A stretch of DNA of 64,000 nucleotides, taken from assembly GCF_900110705.1 (NCBI RefSeq), contig NZ_FOEJ01000001.1, positions 441,501-505,500 on the forward strand, read 5' to 3'. The translations under genes and the position numbers were made by a program. Below the pieces are notes generated by a model that ran no database searches, had not been told where the DNA came from, and was given only the letters and a program-made list of their open reading frames with translations. How positions within the stretch are numbered: the first letter of the stretch is position 1; every line of letters begins with the position of its first letter. Shown here one piece after another: positions 47,856 through 58,650 of this stretch. The stretch is from Loktanella sp. DSM 29012. Its GTDB lineage: Bacteria > Pseudomonadota > Alphaproteobacteria > Rhodobacterales > Rhodobacteraceae.

Positions 47856-48856
47856 GCTGCGGCGCGCGCAGCTGGCAGGATGTCCTGATCCAGCAGGCGC
47901 ATCAGGTCGCCGAAATAGCCGCCGCTGCGGGCAGGGCGCATGGGGTCCGACGTGATGGCCACGGTCAGATTCAGGCTGGGAACGACGCAGATGATCTGAC
48001 CGCCGTAGCCCCGCGCCAGCGCATAGCGGTCGCCCCCCGATTCCCCCAGGAACCAACCGTAGCCATAGGCCAGGCCGGAAAACTGCGACCGTGTGCGTGG
48101 CTGGAACGACCGATCGACCCAGTCGGTGCTCAGCACCTGATTGCCATTCCATGTCCCGCCCATGCGATACATTTCACCGAACCGCACCATCGCGGGCAGG
48201 GTCAGGCCCATCTCGTTCCCGCCCAGATAGCGGCCCTGCGGATCGCGGGTCCATGCAGGCACCTCGATCCCCAATGGGTCACCTAGACGGCGCTGGGCGA
48301 GTGTCAGCAGGCTTTGTTCTGAGACTTGCGACAGGACGGCGCCCAGAATGTGAAAGCTGCCGGTGGAATATTGCATGCTGCTGCCGGGCGTCGCGACAAA
48401 AGGGCGTTGCAGCGCATCCGCGACCCAGTCGCGACTGGCGATCCAGCCGCCATAATTGCCGCCAGAGGTGCGTTCCAGACCCGCCTGCATGGTCACGAGG
48501 TTGCCCACCGTGATCTGCCCCACGCCGTCGGCGGCACCCGTGGGGATCAGCCCCGGCGCGACGTCAGCCAATGTGGCGTCCAGGCTCGCGATCTCGCCCC
48601 GATCAAGGGCTGCACCGGTCAGGGCCGCGACGATGGTTTTCGACACCGATTTGATCGGCACGATCCGCCCGACGGCGGGGCCGCGAAACGCCTGAGACAG
48701 TACCTGCCTGCCGTCCTGTTGGATTGCCATGGCATGCAGCTGGTCATAGCTGGCCGCGCGGTCCAGCACAGCCTGCCAAGGCTGTGTCTGCGCGCGCAGT
48801 GGCAAGGCTGTCAGGGCAGCGGCTCCGGCTATCAAAGTGCGGCGTGTCAGTGTCAT
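47852..48856 (-). CDS. Secreted serine hydrolase, beta-lactamase class C fold
   Basis: A 334-residue protein with an RR-containing signal peptide (TLTRRTLIAGAAALTALPLR), suggesting Tat export. The catalytic S70-V-S-K73 motif and a YST tyrosine element are present. This fold includes esterases, D-aminopeptidases and beta-lactamases, so antibiotic resistance should not be assumed. GGAAGGGG precedes ATG 48856. Confidence 0.87.
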   Translation of the reverse strand: MTLTRRTLIAGAAALTALPLRAQTQPWQAVLDRAASYDQLHAMAIQQDGRQVLSQAFRGPAVGRIVPIKSVSKTIVAALTGAALDRGEIASLDATLADVAPGLIPTGAADGVGQITVGNLVTMQAGLERTSGGNYGGWIASRDWVADALQRPFVATPGSSMQYSTGSFHILGAVLSQVSEQSLLTLAQRRLGDPLGIEVPAWTRDPQGRYLGGNEMGLTLPAMVRFGEMYRMGGTWNGNQVLSTDWVDRSFQPRTRSQFSGLAYGYGWFLGESGGDRYALARGYGGQIICVVPSLNLTVAITSDPMRPARSGGYFGDLMRLLDQDILPAARAAA

Positions 48857-48929
48857 GGCGTTCCCCTTCCGCGATTGGCAAACAGCTAGGCCAACCGCGA
48901 CAAAACACCAGACAAACGGTCGTGAGGTG

Positions 48930-50036
48930 TCAGCCGATCCGCCCGCGCACGCCGCCCGTCTGGCCGCGATCCAGCAGGATGTGGTCAAGAATCACGCAGG
49001 CCATCATCGCCTCTCCGACAGGGACAGCGCGAATGCCCACACAGGGGTCGTGACGACCCTTTGTCACCACCTCGGTCGGCTGGCCATCCATGGTGATCGA
49101 CTGGCGCGGCGACAGGATGGACGACGTAGGCTTGACCGCAAACCGCACGACGACATCCTGACCCGTGCTGATACCGCCCAGAATCCCGCCCGCATGGTTC
49201 GATGAATAGACCGGCTGGCCGTCATTCCCCATAAAGATTTCGTCGGCGTTGGCGCGGCCGGTCAGCGCGGCTGCGGCCATGCCCTCGCCGATTTCGACGC
49301 CTTTGACGGCGTTGATGCTCATCATTGCGGCGGCGAGGTCGGTGTCAAGTTTCGCATAGATCGGCGCACCGATGCCCGCCGGCACGCCACGGGCAACCAC
49401 CTCGATGATCGCGCCGACGGAATTGTGGTCGTCCTTGCGCAGCCAGGTCAGGTAGTCTTGCCATTCGGCAGCGGCCTGCGCGTCAGGACACCAGAAATCG
49501 TTCTGCGCGATCTGGTCCCAGTCGAACCGGTCGCGGTCGATCTTCTTTTCGCCCATCTGGACCATATAACCGGTCACCTGCACGCCCGGTGCGACATGGC
49601 CAATCGCGGCGCGCGCGACGCCCCCGGCAGCGACACGGGATGCTGTCTCGCGGGCAGAGGACCGACCGCCGCCGCGCGGATCGCGCAGCCCGTATTTCTG
49701 ATGGTAGGTGATGTCGGCGTGGCCGGGTCGAAAGGTATTCAGGATGTCGCCGTAATCCTTCGACCGCTGGTCGGTGTTGCGGATCATCAATTGGATCGGC
49801 GTGCCGGTCGTGCGCCCCTCATAGACACCCGACAAGATCTCGACCGCATCGGGTTCATTGCGCTGCGTTGTATTACGGTTCTGGCCGGGACGGCGTTTAT
49901 CCAGCCATTGCTGAATATCCTCTGGCATCAGCGCAACACCCGGCGGGCAGCCGTCGATGGTCGCCCCCAGCGCGGGTCCGTGGCTCTCGCCCCAGGTGGT
50001 GAAACGGAACAGATGACCGAATGTGTTGAACGACAT
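48930..50036 (-). CDS. aroC: Chorismate synthase
   Basis: A 368-residue FMN-dependent lyase for the last step of the shikimate path. The signatures [36 protein letters not shown] and [16 protein letters not shown] are intact. ATG 50036 is chosen as the conserved MSFNTFGH start. Confidence 0.97.
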   Translation of the reverse strand: MSFNTFGHLFRFTTWGESHGPALGATIDGCPPGVALMPEDIQQWLDKRRPGQNRNTTQRNEPDAVEILSGVYEGRTTGTPIQLMIRNTDQRSKDYGDILNTFRPGHADITYHQKYGLRDPRGGGRSSARETASRVAAGGVARAAIGHVAPGVQVTGYMVQMGEKKIDRDRFDWDQIAQNDFWCPDAQAAAEWQDYLTWLRKDDHNSVGAIIEVVARGVPAGIGAPIYAKLDTDLAAAMMSINAVKGVEIGEGMAAAALTGRANADEIFMGNDGQPVYSSNHAGGILGGISTGQDVVVRFAVKPTSSILSPRQSITMDGQPTEVVTKGRHDPCVGIRAVPVGEAMMACVILDHILLDRGQTGGVRGRIG

Positions 50037-50177
50037 AGCATCACGCTTTCTTGTTGTGCGCCTGACGTATCCTATGCCCGTGCGGCTGTCCAACCCGCTC
50101 AATCACGGAAAAAATGCCTTTGTGTCGTAGCTGTCTCGTGCAAACCTGACGTTACAATTTTGTAAAGGAGCACCGGC

Positions 50178-51509
50178 ATGGCCGACTCAACCGCGGAGTC
50201 CTCAGGGGGCCCCAAGATGTCACTGACAATGAAAATCATGATCGCGATGGGGCTGGGTATCGTCGTCGGCGTGATCCTGAACACGATCAACAACGACTTC
50301 TTGAACACACAACTGGTCGCTGGATTCTTTGGCATGATCGGCAAGATGTTCGTCAATGCGCTGAAAATGCTGGTTGTCCCGCTGGTTTTCTTCTCTCTTT
50401 TGGGTGGCGTGACCGGGATTGGCGACATTCGTGTGCTGGGCCGCGTCGGATCAAAAAGTTTCGTTCTGTATCTGGCGACGACGGCGCTGGCGATCACGGT
50501 CGCACTGGTGCTGGCCACGATCATCGGACCCGGCAAAGGGTTTGACATGACCGGGATTGATGCCAGCGGCATCAACGCGGCAGAGGCCCCGTCGGTCTGG
50601 AACGTGTTTGCCGCCATCGTGCCGACGAACCCCATTCAGGCCTTTGCCAGCGGCGAAATGTTGCAGGTGATTTTCTACACGGTAGTTCTGGGAATCGCGG
50701 TTCTGATGCTGGGTGGACGGTCCAAACCATTCATCGAGGCCTGCGATTACATGAACGACGTCATGATGAAGATCGTTGATCTGGTCATGCGCGCGGCCCC
50801 CTACGGTGTCTTTGCGCTGATCGCAAAAACCTTTGCCGAACAGGGGATTGGCCTGTTTGTGCCTGTCATGGCCTACGTCGTCACCCTGGTCGCGGCGCTG
50901 ATGATCCACCTGTTCATCACGCTGCCGGGGATGCTGAAATTGCTGTCGGGCCTGAACCCCGTCACGTTCCTCAAGAAAATGCGCCCCGCGCAGATATTCG
51001 CGTTTTCGACCGCATCATCAAACGCGACCATCCCGGTGACGTATCAATGCGCAACCGAACGGGTCGGCGTCGACAAGGACGTCGCATCGTTCTGCATTCC
51101 GTTCGGCGCGACGATCAATATGGACGGCACGGCGATCATGCAGGGCGTGGCGACGGTTTTCCTGGCCAATGTCTACGGTATCGACCTTGGGCTGGTGGGA
51201 TACATTACCGTGATCGGAATGGCCGTTCTGGCGTCCATCGGCACGGCCGGTGTGCCCGGCGTGGGTCTGGTCATGCTGACAATGGTGCTGGGCCAGGTCG
51301 GTCTGCCAATCGAGGGCATCGCGATCATCCTCGGCGTTGACCGCCTGATGGACATGATCCGCACGGCGGTGAATATCACGGGTGACGCGATCGTGACGTC
51401 CATCGTGGCCAAGGGTGAGGGCAAGATCGACATGGAAATCTTCAACGATCCCAACGCGGGAACGACCGGAGAAGACGAGGTCGAATTGCCGCATCACGCC
51501 GTCGCCTAA
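50178..51509 (+). CDS. Dicarboxylate/amino acid:cation symporter (SDF family)
   Basis: A 443-residue membrane carrier of the GltP/DctA family. It shows about eight hydrophobic segments, the tip-loop motif FSTASSNATIPVT and the helix motif FGATINMDGTA. It imports glutamate, aspartate or C4-dicarboxylates. AAAGGAG lies upstream. A terminator follows. Confidence 0.93.
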   Translation: MADSTAESSGGPKMSLTMKIMIAMGLGIVVGVILNTINNDFLNTQLVAGFFGMIGKMFVNALKMLVVPLVFFSLLGGVTGIGDIRVLGRVGSKSFVLYLATTALAITVALVLATIIGPGKGFDMTGIDASGINAAEAPSVWNVFAAIVPTNPIQAFASGEMLQVIFYTVVLGIAVLMLGGRSKPFIEACDYMNDVMMKIVDLVMRAAPYGVFALIAKTFAEQGIGLFVPVMAYVVTLVAALMIHLFITLPGMLKLLSGLNPVTFLKKMRPAQIFAFSTASSNATIPVTYQCATERVGVDKDVASFCIPFGATINMDGTAIMQGVATVFLANVYGIDLGLVGYITVIGMAVLASIGTAGVPGVGLVMLTMVLGQVGLPIEGIAIILGVDRLMDMIRTAVNITGDAIVTSIVAKGEGKIDMEIFNDPNAGTTGEDEVELPHHAVA

Positions 51510-51526
51510 GCAACGATTGACCGGCA

Positions 51527-51564
51527 AAAAGGGGGCTGCCCATCGGGGTGGCCCCCTTTTCTTT
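51527..51564 (+). terminator. Rho-independent terminator after the symporter gene
   Basis: AAAAGGGGGC (51527-51536) pairs with GCCCCCTTTT (51551-51560), followed by more T residues. The inner bases also pair partly. Confidence 0.88.
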
Positions 51565-51590
51565 TGTCACCAGCGGCGCTAGCTGTTGGG

Positions 51591-51670
51591 TACCTCGGGG
51601 GGCCATGTGGCTGAGATGCGAAAGCGGACCCGTTGAACCTGAACCGGTTAAGACCGGCGGAGGGAAGGTC
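51591..51670 (+). promoter_or_regulatory. TPP riboswitch (THI element)
   Basis: The conserved aptamer pieces are in order: GGCTGAGATGCG, GACCCGTTGAACCTGA, then CCGG-TTAAGA-CCGGCGGAGGGAAGG. The ends ACCT and AGGT can close stem P1. It lies 47 bases upstream of thiB and should lower thiBPQ expression when thiamine pyrophosphate is abundant, probably by masking the ribosome site. Confidence 0.95.
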
Positions 51671-51716
51671 CGGCATAACGTCGTCCCCAAATCCGCCCGT
51701 CGTTTTGGAGGATGAT

Positions 51717-52691
51717 ATGAAAACCACCTTTGCAAGCGTCGCGGCCCTGATCTGTGCAAGCCCTGCCTTGGCCCAGACACCGACCCTGAACGTTTATACT
51801 TACGACAGTTTCACATCCGAATGGGGCCCTGGCCCGGCCATCGAACAGGCGTTCGAGGCAGAGTGCGGCTGTGATCTGGTCTTTACAGGGGCGGGCGACG
51901 GGGCGGCCCTGCTCGCACGGCTGCAACTGGAAGGCGCGCGCACGGATGCGGATGTCGTTCTGGGCCTCGATACGAACCTGACCGCTGCCGCTGCGGCAAC
52001 CGGCCTGTTCGCACCGCATGGCGTGACGGCAGATTTTGCACTGCCGATCACATGGGATGACGACACGTTCCTGCCTTTTGACTGGGGCTACCTCGCGTTT
52101 GTGGCGCAGGCCGACACGCCGTCGGTCGCGTCATTTCAGGAACTGGCCGACAGCGACCTGAGCATCGTTGTCCAGGACCCGCGGTCATCGACGCCGGGAC
52201 TGGGCCTGTTGATGTGGGTGCAGGCGGTCCATGGCGACCAGGCCGGTGCGATCTGGGAAGGGTTGTCCGACAACATCGTCACCGTCACGCCGGGCTGGAC
52301 AGAGGCCTACAACCTGTTCCTCGAAGGCGAGGCGGACGCAGTGCTGTCCTATACGACCTCGCCTGCCTATCACCTGATCGCAGAAGAGGACGCCACGAAA
52401 ACATCCTGGGCGTTTGACGGTGGCAACTATCTGCAGGTCGAAGTCGCGGCCAAGGTCGCGGGTACCGATCAGTCAGCGCTGGCCGATCAGTTCATGGCGT
52501 TCATCGCCACACCCGCGTTCCAAGAGGTGATACCGACAACAAACTGGATGTATCCGGCCACTGACGTGGCGCTGCCGGACGGGTTCGAGACGCTGACGCT
52601 GCCGGAAACCGGGCTGCTGTTGTCGTCGCAGGACGCGGCCGCAATTCGGGATACGGCGTTGGAGACATGGCGCAACGCGCTGTCGCAGTGA
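51717..52691 (+). CDS. thiB: Thiamine ABC transporter substrate-binding protein
   Basis: A 324-residue periplasmic protein with a signal peptide (1-20, ending ALAQ), starting the mature part with TPTLNVYTYDSF. AEADAVLSYTTSPAYHL-type residues in the centre fit ThiB. It captures thiamine or its phosphates. TTGGAGG lies upstream. Overlap with thiP is TGATG. Confidence 0.93.
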   Translation: MKTTFASVAALICASPALAQTPTLNVYTYDSFTSEWGPGPAIEQAFEAECGCDLVFTGAGDGAALLARLQLEGARTDADVVLGLDTNLTAAAAATGLFAPHGVTADFALPITWDDDTFLPFDWGYLAFVAQADTPSVASFQELADSDLSIVVQDPRSSTPGLGLLMWVQAVHGDQAGAIWEGLSDNIVTVTPGWTEAYNLFLEGEADAVLSYTTSPAYHLIAEEDATKTSWAFDGGNYLQVEVAAKVAGTDQSALADQFMAFIATPAFQEVIPTTNWMYPATDVALPDGFETLTLPETGLLLSSQDAAAIRDTALETWRNALSQ

Positions 52692-54190
52692 TGCGCAGCC
52701 TGCCAGCGCGGCTGTCGGTCGCGCTGGTCCTTGTGCTGACGCTGGGGACGCTGGTGGCCGTCGCGACGCGCGCGCAGGTCGGCAGCGGCCTTGCTGCGGC
52801 CGATTGGGCGGCAATCCGGTTCACCCTGTGGCAGGCAATGGCCTCGGCCGGGGTGTCGGTGCTGTTGGCCATTCCCGTGGCCCGCGCACTGGCCCGGCGT
52901 CAGTTCAGGGGCCGGTCGGCACTGGTCATGTTGCTGGGCGCACCGTTCCTGCTACCGGTCATCGTGGCCGTGCTGGGGCTGCTTGCGGTGTTTGGTCGTG
53001 GAGGTATCGCGAACGACGCGCTTGGCCTGATCGGTGTTGCGCCCGTCAGTATCTATGGCGCGGGGGGTGTCATCCTTGCGCATGTGTTTTTCAACCTGCC
53101 ACTGGCCGTTCGCCTGATCCTGCAAGGCTGGCTGGATATCCCGTCCGAACGTTTCCGGCTGGCGGCGCAGCTGAATGCGCCGATGTGGCGCGTGCTGGAA
53201 TGGCCGATGTTGCAACGCGTCCTGCCGGGGGCCGCACTGGTGATTTTCCTGATCTGCCTGACCAGTTTCGCGGTTGCGTTGATCCTTGGCGGCGGGCCGC
53301 GGGCCACGACCGTGGAACTGGCAATCTATCAGGCGATACGCTTTGATTTCGATCTGGGGCGTGCCGCGTTGCTGGCCGCAATACAATTCGCGCTCTGCGC
53401 TGTCGCGGCTGCAATCGCCTGGCGCATCACGCCTCTGGACGGTTTGGGCGGTGGGCTGGATCGCACGGTTGCCCGATGGGATCGCAGTCCGCTGGACTGG
53501 GTCTGGCTGGTGGCCGTGACGCTGTTCCTGGTGACGCCGTTGGTGATGATCGTGCTGCGCGGCCTGCCGGGACTAAGCCAATTGCCGGACAGCATATGGG
53601 CTGCAGCGGGCCGTTCCATCGCTGTCGCGGCGGGGTCAACGATCCTGAGCGTTCTGATGGCGCTCTCCCTGGCGCTCCGGGGCGGGCGGATCGCCAATCT
53701 GGCCGGTGTGCTGCCCCTTGCATCCAGCGCGCTGGTCATGGGGACAGGGCTGTTCGTCATCGTTTATGCCTTTGTCAGCCCAACCGCTGTGGCGTTGCCG
53801 GTGACGATGCTGGTGAACGCGGTGCTGGCGCTGCCGTTCGGTCTGCGGGTGCTTGGCCCGGCGGTGCGTGACGTGCGTGCCAACTATGATCGCCTGTCAC
53901 AAAGTCTGGGTTTGTCGGGCTGGGCGGCGCTGCGTATCGTGATGCTGCCGCGCCTGCGGCGACCCTTGGGGTTTGCCGCCGGACTGGCCGCAGCACTCTC
54001 GATGGGGGATCTGGGGGTGATCGCCCTTTTTGCCACCGATGCGCAGGAAACGCTGCCGCTGGCAATGTACCGTCTGATGGGGGCCTACCAGATGGAGGCC
54101 GCGGCAAGTGCTGCGCTGCTGTTGCTGGGGCTGTCGCTGGCGGCATTCTGGATTTGCGACCGGGGAGGGCGCGTCGATGCTGACCTTTGA
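52691..54190 (+). CDS. thiP: Thiamine ABC transporter permease
   Basis: A 499-residue membrane protein with two sets of about six helices and two EAA-type loops (RFRLAAQLNAPMWRVLEWPM and YDRLSQSLGLSGWAALRIVM). It forms the channel for ThiB-bound substrate. ATG 52691 is coupled to the thiB stop; an ATG at 52667 is an alternative. Confidence 0.92.
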   Translation: MRSLPARLSVALVLVLTLGTLVAVATRAQVGSGLAAADWAAIRFTLWQAMASAGVSVLLAIPVARALARRQFRGRSALVMLLGAPFLLPVIVAVLGLLAVFGRGGIANDALGLIGVAPVSIYGAGGVILAHVFFNLPLAVRLILQGWLDIPSERFRLAAQLNAPMWRVLEWPMLQRVLPGAALVIFLICLTSFAVALILGGGPRATTVELAIYQAIRFDFDLGRAALLAAIQFALCAVAAAIAWRITPLDGLGGGLDRTVARWDRSPLDWVWLVAVTLFLVTPLVMIVLRGLPGLSQLPDSIWAAAGRSIAVAAGSTILSVLMALSLALRGGRIANLAGVLPLASSALVMGTGLFVIVYAFVSPTAVALPVTMLVNAVLALPFGLRVLGPAVRDVRANYDRLSQSLGLSGWAALRIVMLPRLRRPLGFAAGLAAALSMGDLGVIALFATDAQETLPLAMYRLMGAYQMEAAASAALLLLGLSLAAFWICDRGGRVDADL

Positions 54191-54869
54191 CAACGTGAGC
54201 CTGCGCGTAGGTGAATTTACGCTGACTGCGGATGCGCATGTCGGGCCGGGCCTGACTGCGGTGATCGGACCGTCTGGAGGCGGCAAATCGACCTTGCTGT
54301 CCGCGATTGCGGGTTTTCTGGACCCCGATGCCGGGCAGATTTACTGGGACGGTCGCGATCTGTCGGGCCGCGCACCGGGGGACCGTCCCGTGACGATGCT
54401 GTTTCAGGACAACAACCTGTTTCCGCATCTGACCGTTGCCCAGAATGTCGGTCTGGCGTTGGGTCCGCGTCTGCGGACGTCAGCGGCAGAGACCCGTCGC
54501 ATTGATGACGTTCTGGTGCGGGTCGGTCTGGGCGATCTTGGTCATCGCAAGCCGGCAGCACTGTCCGGTGGACAGCAAAGCCGTGCGGCACTGGCGCGTG
54601 TCTTGCTGGCTGACCGGCCAGTAGTGCTGCTGGACGAGGCATTCGCAGCACTGGGACCGGCCCTGCGGGCCGAGATGCTGGAACTGGTGCAAGGCACGCT
54701 TGTTCAGGCGGGGCGCACCGTGCTGATGGTTACCCATGATCCATCGGATGCCCGTGCATGGGCCGATCAGGTCATTCTGGTCGCCGATGGTGTGGTGCAG
54801 CCCCCCCAGTCGACCGCCGCGTTGTTTGCGGATCCGCCTGCCGCGCTGCGGGCCTATCTGGGCACATGA
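54177..54869 (+). CDS. thiQ: Thiamine ABC transporter ATP-binding protein
   Basis: A 230-residue ABC ATPase with Walker A GPSGGGKST, Q-loop FQDNNLFPHLT, signature LSGGQQSR, Walker B VVLLDEAF and switch His in VTHD. It overlaps thiP by 14 bases and completes the riboswitch-controlled operon. Confidence 0.93.
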   Translation: MLTFDNVSLRVGEFTLTADAHVGPGLTAVIGPSGGGKSTLLSAIAGFLDPDAGQIYWDGRDLSGRAPGDRPVTMLFQDNNLFPHLTVAQNVGLALGPRLRTSAAETRRIDDVLVRVGLGDLGHRKPAALSGGQQSRAALARVLLADRPVVLLDEAFAALGPALRAEMLELVQGTLVQAGRTVLMVTHDPSDARAWADQVILVADGVVQPPQSTAALFADPPAALRAYLGT

Positions 54870-54870
54870 A

Positions 54871-54900
54871 AAAGGCCCACCAGATTGGCGGGCCTTTGAT
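54871..54900. terminator. Terminator between thiQ and petC
   Basis: AAAGGCCCACC (54871-54881), loop AGATT and GGCGGGCCTTT (54887-54897), with one A-C mismatch and A/T flanks. Placed between convergent genes it may serve both strands. Confidence 0.75.
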
Positions 54901-54920
54901 TTGTCATGATCGGGAAACGA

Positions 54921-55799
54921 TCAGGCTTCGTCTTTGTACTTGGGCTTGTGCGGTGCCCAGAGTTTCTTGTTGGTGAGGTACAGTAGTACCGCCAACAGCG
55001 ACAGAAAGAGAACGCCCGTCATACCGGCCTGCTTGCGGGCCGTCATCTTGGGTTCTGCGGTCCACATCAGGAATGCAGCCACGTCTTGCGCGCTTTGTTC
55101 CAGAGTGGCTTCGGTGCCGTCGTCATAGTCCAGATCGTCGCCATACAGCGGCGGTGCCATCGCGATCCAGCTGCCGGGCACGGTGTGATGGCCGTGATCG
55201 TCCTTGCACGCCTCGGGAAAGCCGCCGTTGGCAAAGGCTACATTATAGTAGCCATCCATCGGCGTTTCCATTTCCAGCGCGCATTCCGGCTCTTCTTCGT
55301 AGCCGGTCAGCAGCGATGCGATGTATTCAGCGCCACCCATGCCGTTGATCAGCTGGCTGATGCCGGTCCCGTAGGGGCCGTGGAAACCAGCACGCGATTT
55401 TGCCATCAGCGACAGATCGGGAGCGTTGGCCAACGATGATTCGGGATAGCGATCCGCCGGTGTTGCCGGGCGGAAGTCACCAAAGCCGTCATCAAGTGCC
55501 TGATCGAATACTTCGAAGTTCTCGGCGTAGGCGCGCATCTGCTCTTCGGGCAGGGCAGGGCCTTTTTCGTCTGAAAGCGTGCGGAACGCGACCAGTTCGA
55601 GACCATGACAGGCCGAGCAGATTTCAGTGTAGACCTTGAGGCCCCGCTGAAGCTGGTTGGTGTCATACGAGCCGAACGGACCCTCGAACGGGAAGGCGTA
55701 GTCGGTGATTTCGACCTCGACGCTCGCGGCGTGGGCGGCCCCGGCGCTAAGCGCCAAGGCCGTCATTGTTGTCAGTGAAAGTTTGCGAAACATTGTCAT
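54921..55799 (-). CDS. petC: Cytochrome c1 of the bc1 complex
   Basis: A 292-residue membrane-anchored cytochrome with a signal peptide (ending GAAHAA), haem site CSACH, a likely axial Met in [10 protein letters not shown] and a C-terminal anchor ([20 protein letters not shown]). It passes electrons to cytochrome c2. AAAGGA precedes ATG 55799, 14 bases after petB. Confidence 0.97.
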   Translation of the reverse strand: MTMFRKLSLTTMTALALSAGAAHAASVEVEITDYAFPFEGPFGSYDTNQLQRGLKVYTEICSACHGLELVAFRTLSDEKGPALPEEQMRAYAENFEVFDQALDDGFGDFRPATPADRYPESSLANAPDLSLMAKSRAGFHGPYGTGISQLINGMGGAEYIASLLTGYEEEPECALEMETPMDGYYNVAFANGGFPEACKDDHGHHTVPGSWIAMAPPLYGDDLDYDDGTEATLEQSAQDVAAFLMWTAEPKMTARKQAGMTGVLFLSLLAVLLYLTNKKLWAPHKPKYKDEA

Positions 55800-55813
55800 A
55801 GATCCTTTGTCTT

Positions 55814-57157
55814 TCACTCTGCCGGGTTCACGATGGTTTTCGTGCCACCGGTCTTGGAGGCATAGTGCGCTGCATAATCGGCCTCGATCGTTTCGGGCAG
55901 GGGCAGCGGCTTTTCCAGAACGCCCAGCAGCGGCAGGATCACCAGGAAGTAGGCAAACCAGTAGGTCGAGGCGATCAGCGAAATCCAGTCATACGGGAAT
56001 TCCGCGGCCTGTGCACCGACCCACATCAGCACGATGAAGTCGACGACCAGCAAGGCGAACCACCATTTGAACATCGGGCGATAGCGGCCCGAACGCACGG
56101 TCGATGTGTCCAGCCAGGGGGCCAGCGCCATCACGGCGATCGCACCGAACATCGCCAGAACACCAAAGAATTTGGCGTCGATGATGCCGAAGGTCAGGAA
56201 GTTCACGATCTGAACGACCCACACGTCTGCGGTAAAGGCCCGCAGGATCGCGTAGAAGGGCAGAAAATACCATTCCGGCACGATGTGCGACGGCGTGGCC
56301 AGCGGGTTCGCCGGGATGTAGTTGTCCGGGTGGCCCAGGTAGTTCGGCATGAAACCGACGATTGCCATGAACACCGCGAGGATGATCGCCAGCGCGAACA
56401 GATCCTTGATCACGAAATAGGGCCAGAACGGTAGCGTGTCCTTTGCAGCGTCTTCCTTGGACGTGCGGCGGACCTCAACACCCGTGGGGTTGTTGTTGCC
56501 GGTCGTGTGGAACGCCCAGATGTGCACGATCGTCAGGCCCAGCAGGATGAAGGGCATCAGGTAATGCAAAGAGAAGAAGCGGTTCAGCGCAGGCTGACCG
56601 ACGGCGGACGCACCCAGCAACCATGTCTGCAGTGCTTCACCAACAAAGGGAACAGCACCGAACAGACCGGTGATCACGGCCGTGCCGTGGAACGACATCT
56701 GGCCCCAGGGCAGAACGTAACCCATGAACGCGGTGCCCATCATCAGCAGATACATCAGCATGCCGATGATCCACGTCACTTCGCGCGGTGCCTTGTAGTT
56801 GCCGTAGTAGAGGCTGCGGAAAATGTGCAGATACACGGCGATAAAGAACAGCGATGCGCCGTTGGAGTGGAAGTAGCGGATCATGTGACCGCCGTTCACG
56901 TTGCGCATGATGTGTTCGACGGATTCGAACGCCATGTCGACGTGCGGCACATAGTGCATGACCAGCACGATGCCGGTCACGATCTGCAGGACCAGCGTGA
57001 ATGTCAGGACGATGCCCCAGATCCACATCCAGTTCAGGTTCTTTGGCGTCGGGATCATCAGCGTATCATAGGCGATGCCGAGGATGGGAAGACGCTTGTG
57101 AAGCCACTTTTCACCGTTCGATGACGGCTCGTAGTGGTCGTGCGGGATGCCAGCCAT
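55814..57157 (-). CDS. petB: Cytochrome b of the bc1 complex
   Basis: A 447-residue membrane protein with eight helices. It carries the paired haem histidines ([21 protein letters not shown]-type helix D) and the Qo-site sequence [11 protein letters not shown]-like [16 protein letters not shown]. It is the quinol-oxidising core of both respiration and cyclic photosynthetic flow. Confidence 0.98.
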   Translation of the reverse strand: MAGIPHDHYEPSSNGEKWLHKRLPILGIAYDTLMIPTPKNLNWMWIWGIVLTFTLVLQIVTGIVLVMHYVPHVDMAFESVEHIMRNVNGGHMIRYFHSNGASLFFIAVYLHIFRSLYYGNYKAPREVTWIIGMLMYLLMMGTAFMGYVLPWGQMSFHGTAVITGLFGAVPFVGEALQTWLLGASAVGQPALNRFFSLHYLMPFILLGLTIVHIWAFHTTGNNNPTGVEVRRTSKEDAAKDTLPFWPYFVIKDLFALAIILAVFMAIVGFMPNYLGHPDNYIPANPLATPSHIVPEWYFLPFYAILRAFTADVWVVQIVNFLTFGIIDAKFFGVLAMFGAIAVMALAPWLDTSTVRSGRYRPMFKWWFALLVVDFIVLMWVGAQAAEFPYDWISLIASTYWFAYFLVILPLLGVLEKPLPLPETIEADYAAHYASKTGGTKTIVNPAE

Positions 57158-57169
57158 GCTGTTTCTCCT

Positions 57170-57751
57170 TTAACCGAGTTCGATGGTCGTGGGGTCGACG
57201 AATGCGGCGACCGGCACGGGCAAGTTGGTGGGCGCAGGCCCGCGGCGGATGCGGCCTGCGGTGTCGTAGTGGCTGCCGTGGCACGGGCAGAACCAGCCGC
57301 CGAAATCGCCCTGTTCACCCAGTGGCACACAGCCAAGGTGCGTGCAGACACCCATCTGCACCAGCCATGCGCCCTCGGGCGCGTCGGAACCTTCGGGGGT
57401 GGGCAGCGCGCGGTTCTGGTCGGTTGCTTCGGAACCGACGGCCAGGTTGGCGTTTTCAGCGGATTGATCCGGCAGATCTGCCAGGTCCACAGCGCGCGCG
57501 GCGTCGATTTCGGACTGCGTACGGTAGCGGATGAAAACAGGCTTGCCCTGCCACAGCACGGTCAGCTGGCTACCTTCGGTGACGCCGGACACATCGACAC
57601 GGATCGACGCGAGTGCCTGCACATCGGCGGATGGGTTCATTTGGTTGACCAGGGGCCAGACGGCTGCGCCCGTGATCACCACGCCGGCACCGGCCGTCGC
57701 ATAATATAGAAAATCGCGGCGTGTGCCCTGGTGTTCGTCTGCATGTGACAA
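57170..57751 (-). CDS. petA: Rieske iron-sulfur protein of the bc1 complex
   Basis: A 193-residue protein with an N-terminal Tat-type anchor ([20 protein letters not shown]). The 2Fe-2S motifs CTHLGC and CPCHGSHYD are intact. The start is TTG 57751, which gives the family beginning MSHADEH and has GGAG seven bases upstream; a longer frame upstream is not homologous. Confidence 0.95.
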   Translation of the reverse strand: MSHADEHQGTRRDFLYYATAGAGVVITGAAVWPLVNQMNPSADVQALASIRVDVSGVTEGSQLTVLWQGKPVFIRYRTQSEIDAARAVDLADLPDQSAENANLAVGSEATDQNRALPTPEGSDAPEGAWLVQMGVCTHLGCVPLGEQGDFGGWFCPCHGSHYDTAGRIRRGPAPTNLPVPVAAFVDPTTIELG

Positions 57752-57987
57752 AGGGATATCTCCGGTTGTAGTGAACGGGGTGAACCGCTCTGCGAAAGAC
57801 AATAGGCGGACTACGCCGCTTAATTCGGCGCTGTTTAGCTTGCACGACCCGGCCCGTCCAGCGGACATTCCAGCGCAGGGGTTGCAGTTTCGCGGCGCAC
57901 GCCTAAGGAAAGCTTTCGCCGTACGCTTAATAATAGTGCCGCTGACCACTTTATCCAAACATGCTGGCTGCGGCGCATTGCTGCGGG

Positions 57988-58593
57988 TCAGGCCGTCGCA
58001 GCGGTGTCGATCATGGTCGTGCGCCCTCTGAATGTGGCATGCCACCCGGCCAGCGCGTCCCGTCCGGCACGCCATTTGCGCGAATCATGCCTCAGATCCA
58101 GGTATCCCAATGCGCAGCCCATCGCGATCTGGCCCATGTCCAGCGGGCCGGACAAATGGCTGATCCAGCGGTCCTCGACGGCGTCCAGCGCACGGGCGAC
58201 CTTGGCCCATTGTGCGTCGGTCCATTCAGGCCATTGTTTGTCATCCGGTCGCATCCGGCCTTCGTAGGTAATCGCCAGAGCGGCCTCCATGATGCCGTCG
58301 GCCGTCGCCTCGAGGATCAGCGTGTCCCACAGGCGGGCATGCGGATAAAGGCCGGCGTTCCCGTGGTCATCGAGAAAACGGGTAATGACGCGACTGTCAT
58401 AAAGTGCCGGTCCGTGAAGGCGTAGCAGCGCCGGAATCTTGCCGATGGGATTGGCGGCGGCTACGGCCGCATCGGTGGCAAAAGGCGTGGTGCTGACATT
58501 GACCTCCTGGACCGCGTCCAAAAGGTTCGCCTCGCGCAGCAGGACGCGGCATTTGCGGGCAAAGGGCGAGGCAGGTGAATACAGCAGTTGCAT
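57988..58593 (-). CDS. Glutathione S-transferase family protein
   Basis: A 201-residue protein with the thioredoxin-like GST N-terminal fold ([37 protein letters not shown]) and a helical C-terminal domain. It may detoxify electrophiles; the substrate is unknown. GGAGGA precedes ATG 58593. The 236 bases between it and petA hold the petA promoter region; no operator was recognised. Confidence 0.9.
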   Translation of the reverse strand: MQLLYSPASPFARKCRVLLREANLLDAVQEVNVSTTPFATDAAVAAANPIGKIPALLRLHGPALYDSRVITRFLDDHGNAGLYPHARLWDTLILEATADGIMEAALAITYEGRMRPDDKQWPEWTDAQWAKVARALDAVEDRWISHLSGPLDMGQIAMGCALGYLDLRHDSRKWRAGRDALAGWHATFRGRTTMIDTAATA

Positions 58594-58650
58594 GAAGGTC
58601 CTCCGGGTTTGGCGCAACACTGCACCCGGTCATGGCTAACTGTCGAGGGG

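Noticed and set aside
46916-48286. A 456-codon plus-strand frame overlapping the EamA transporter and running into the beta-lactamase-fold gene.
   Set aside because: It is Cys/Gly/Arg-rich without a domain, and both overlapped genes are well supported.
47852-48856. Antibiotic-resistance beta-lactamase.
   Set aside because: Only the general class C fold motifs are visible; this fold is shared with many esterases and peptidases, and there is no resistance context.
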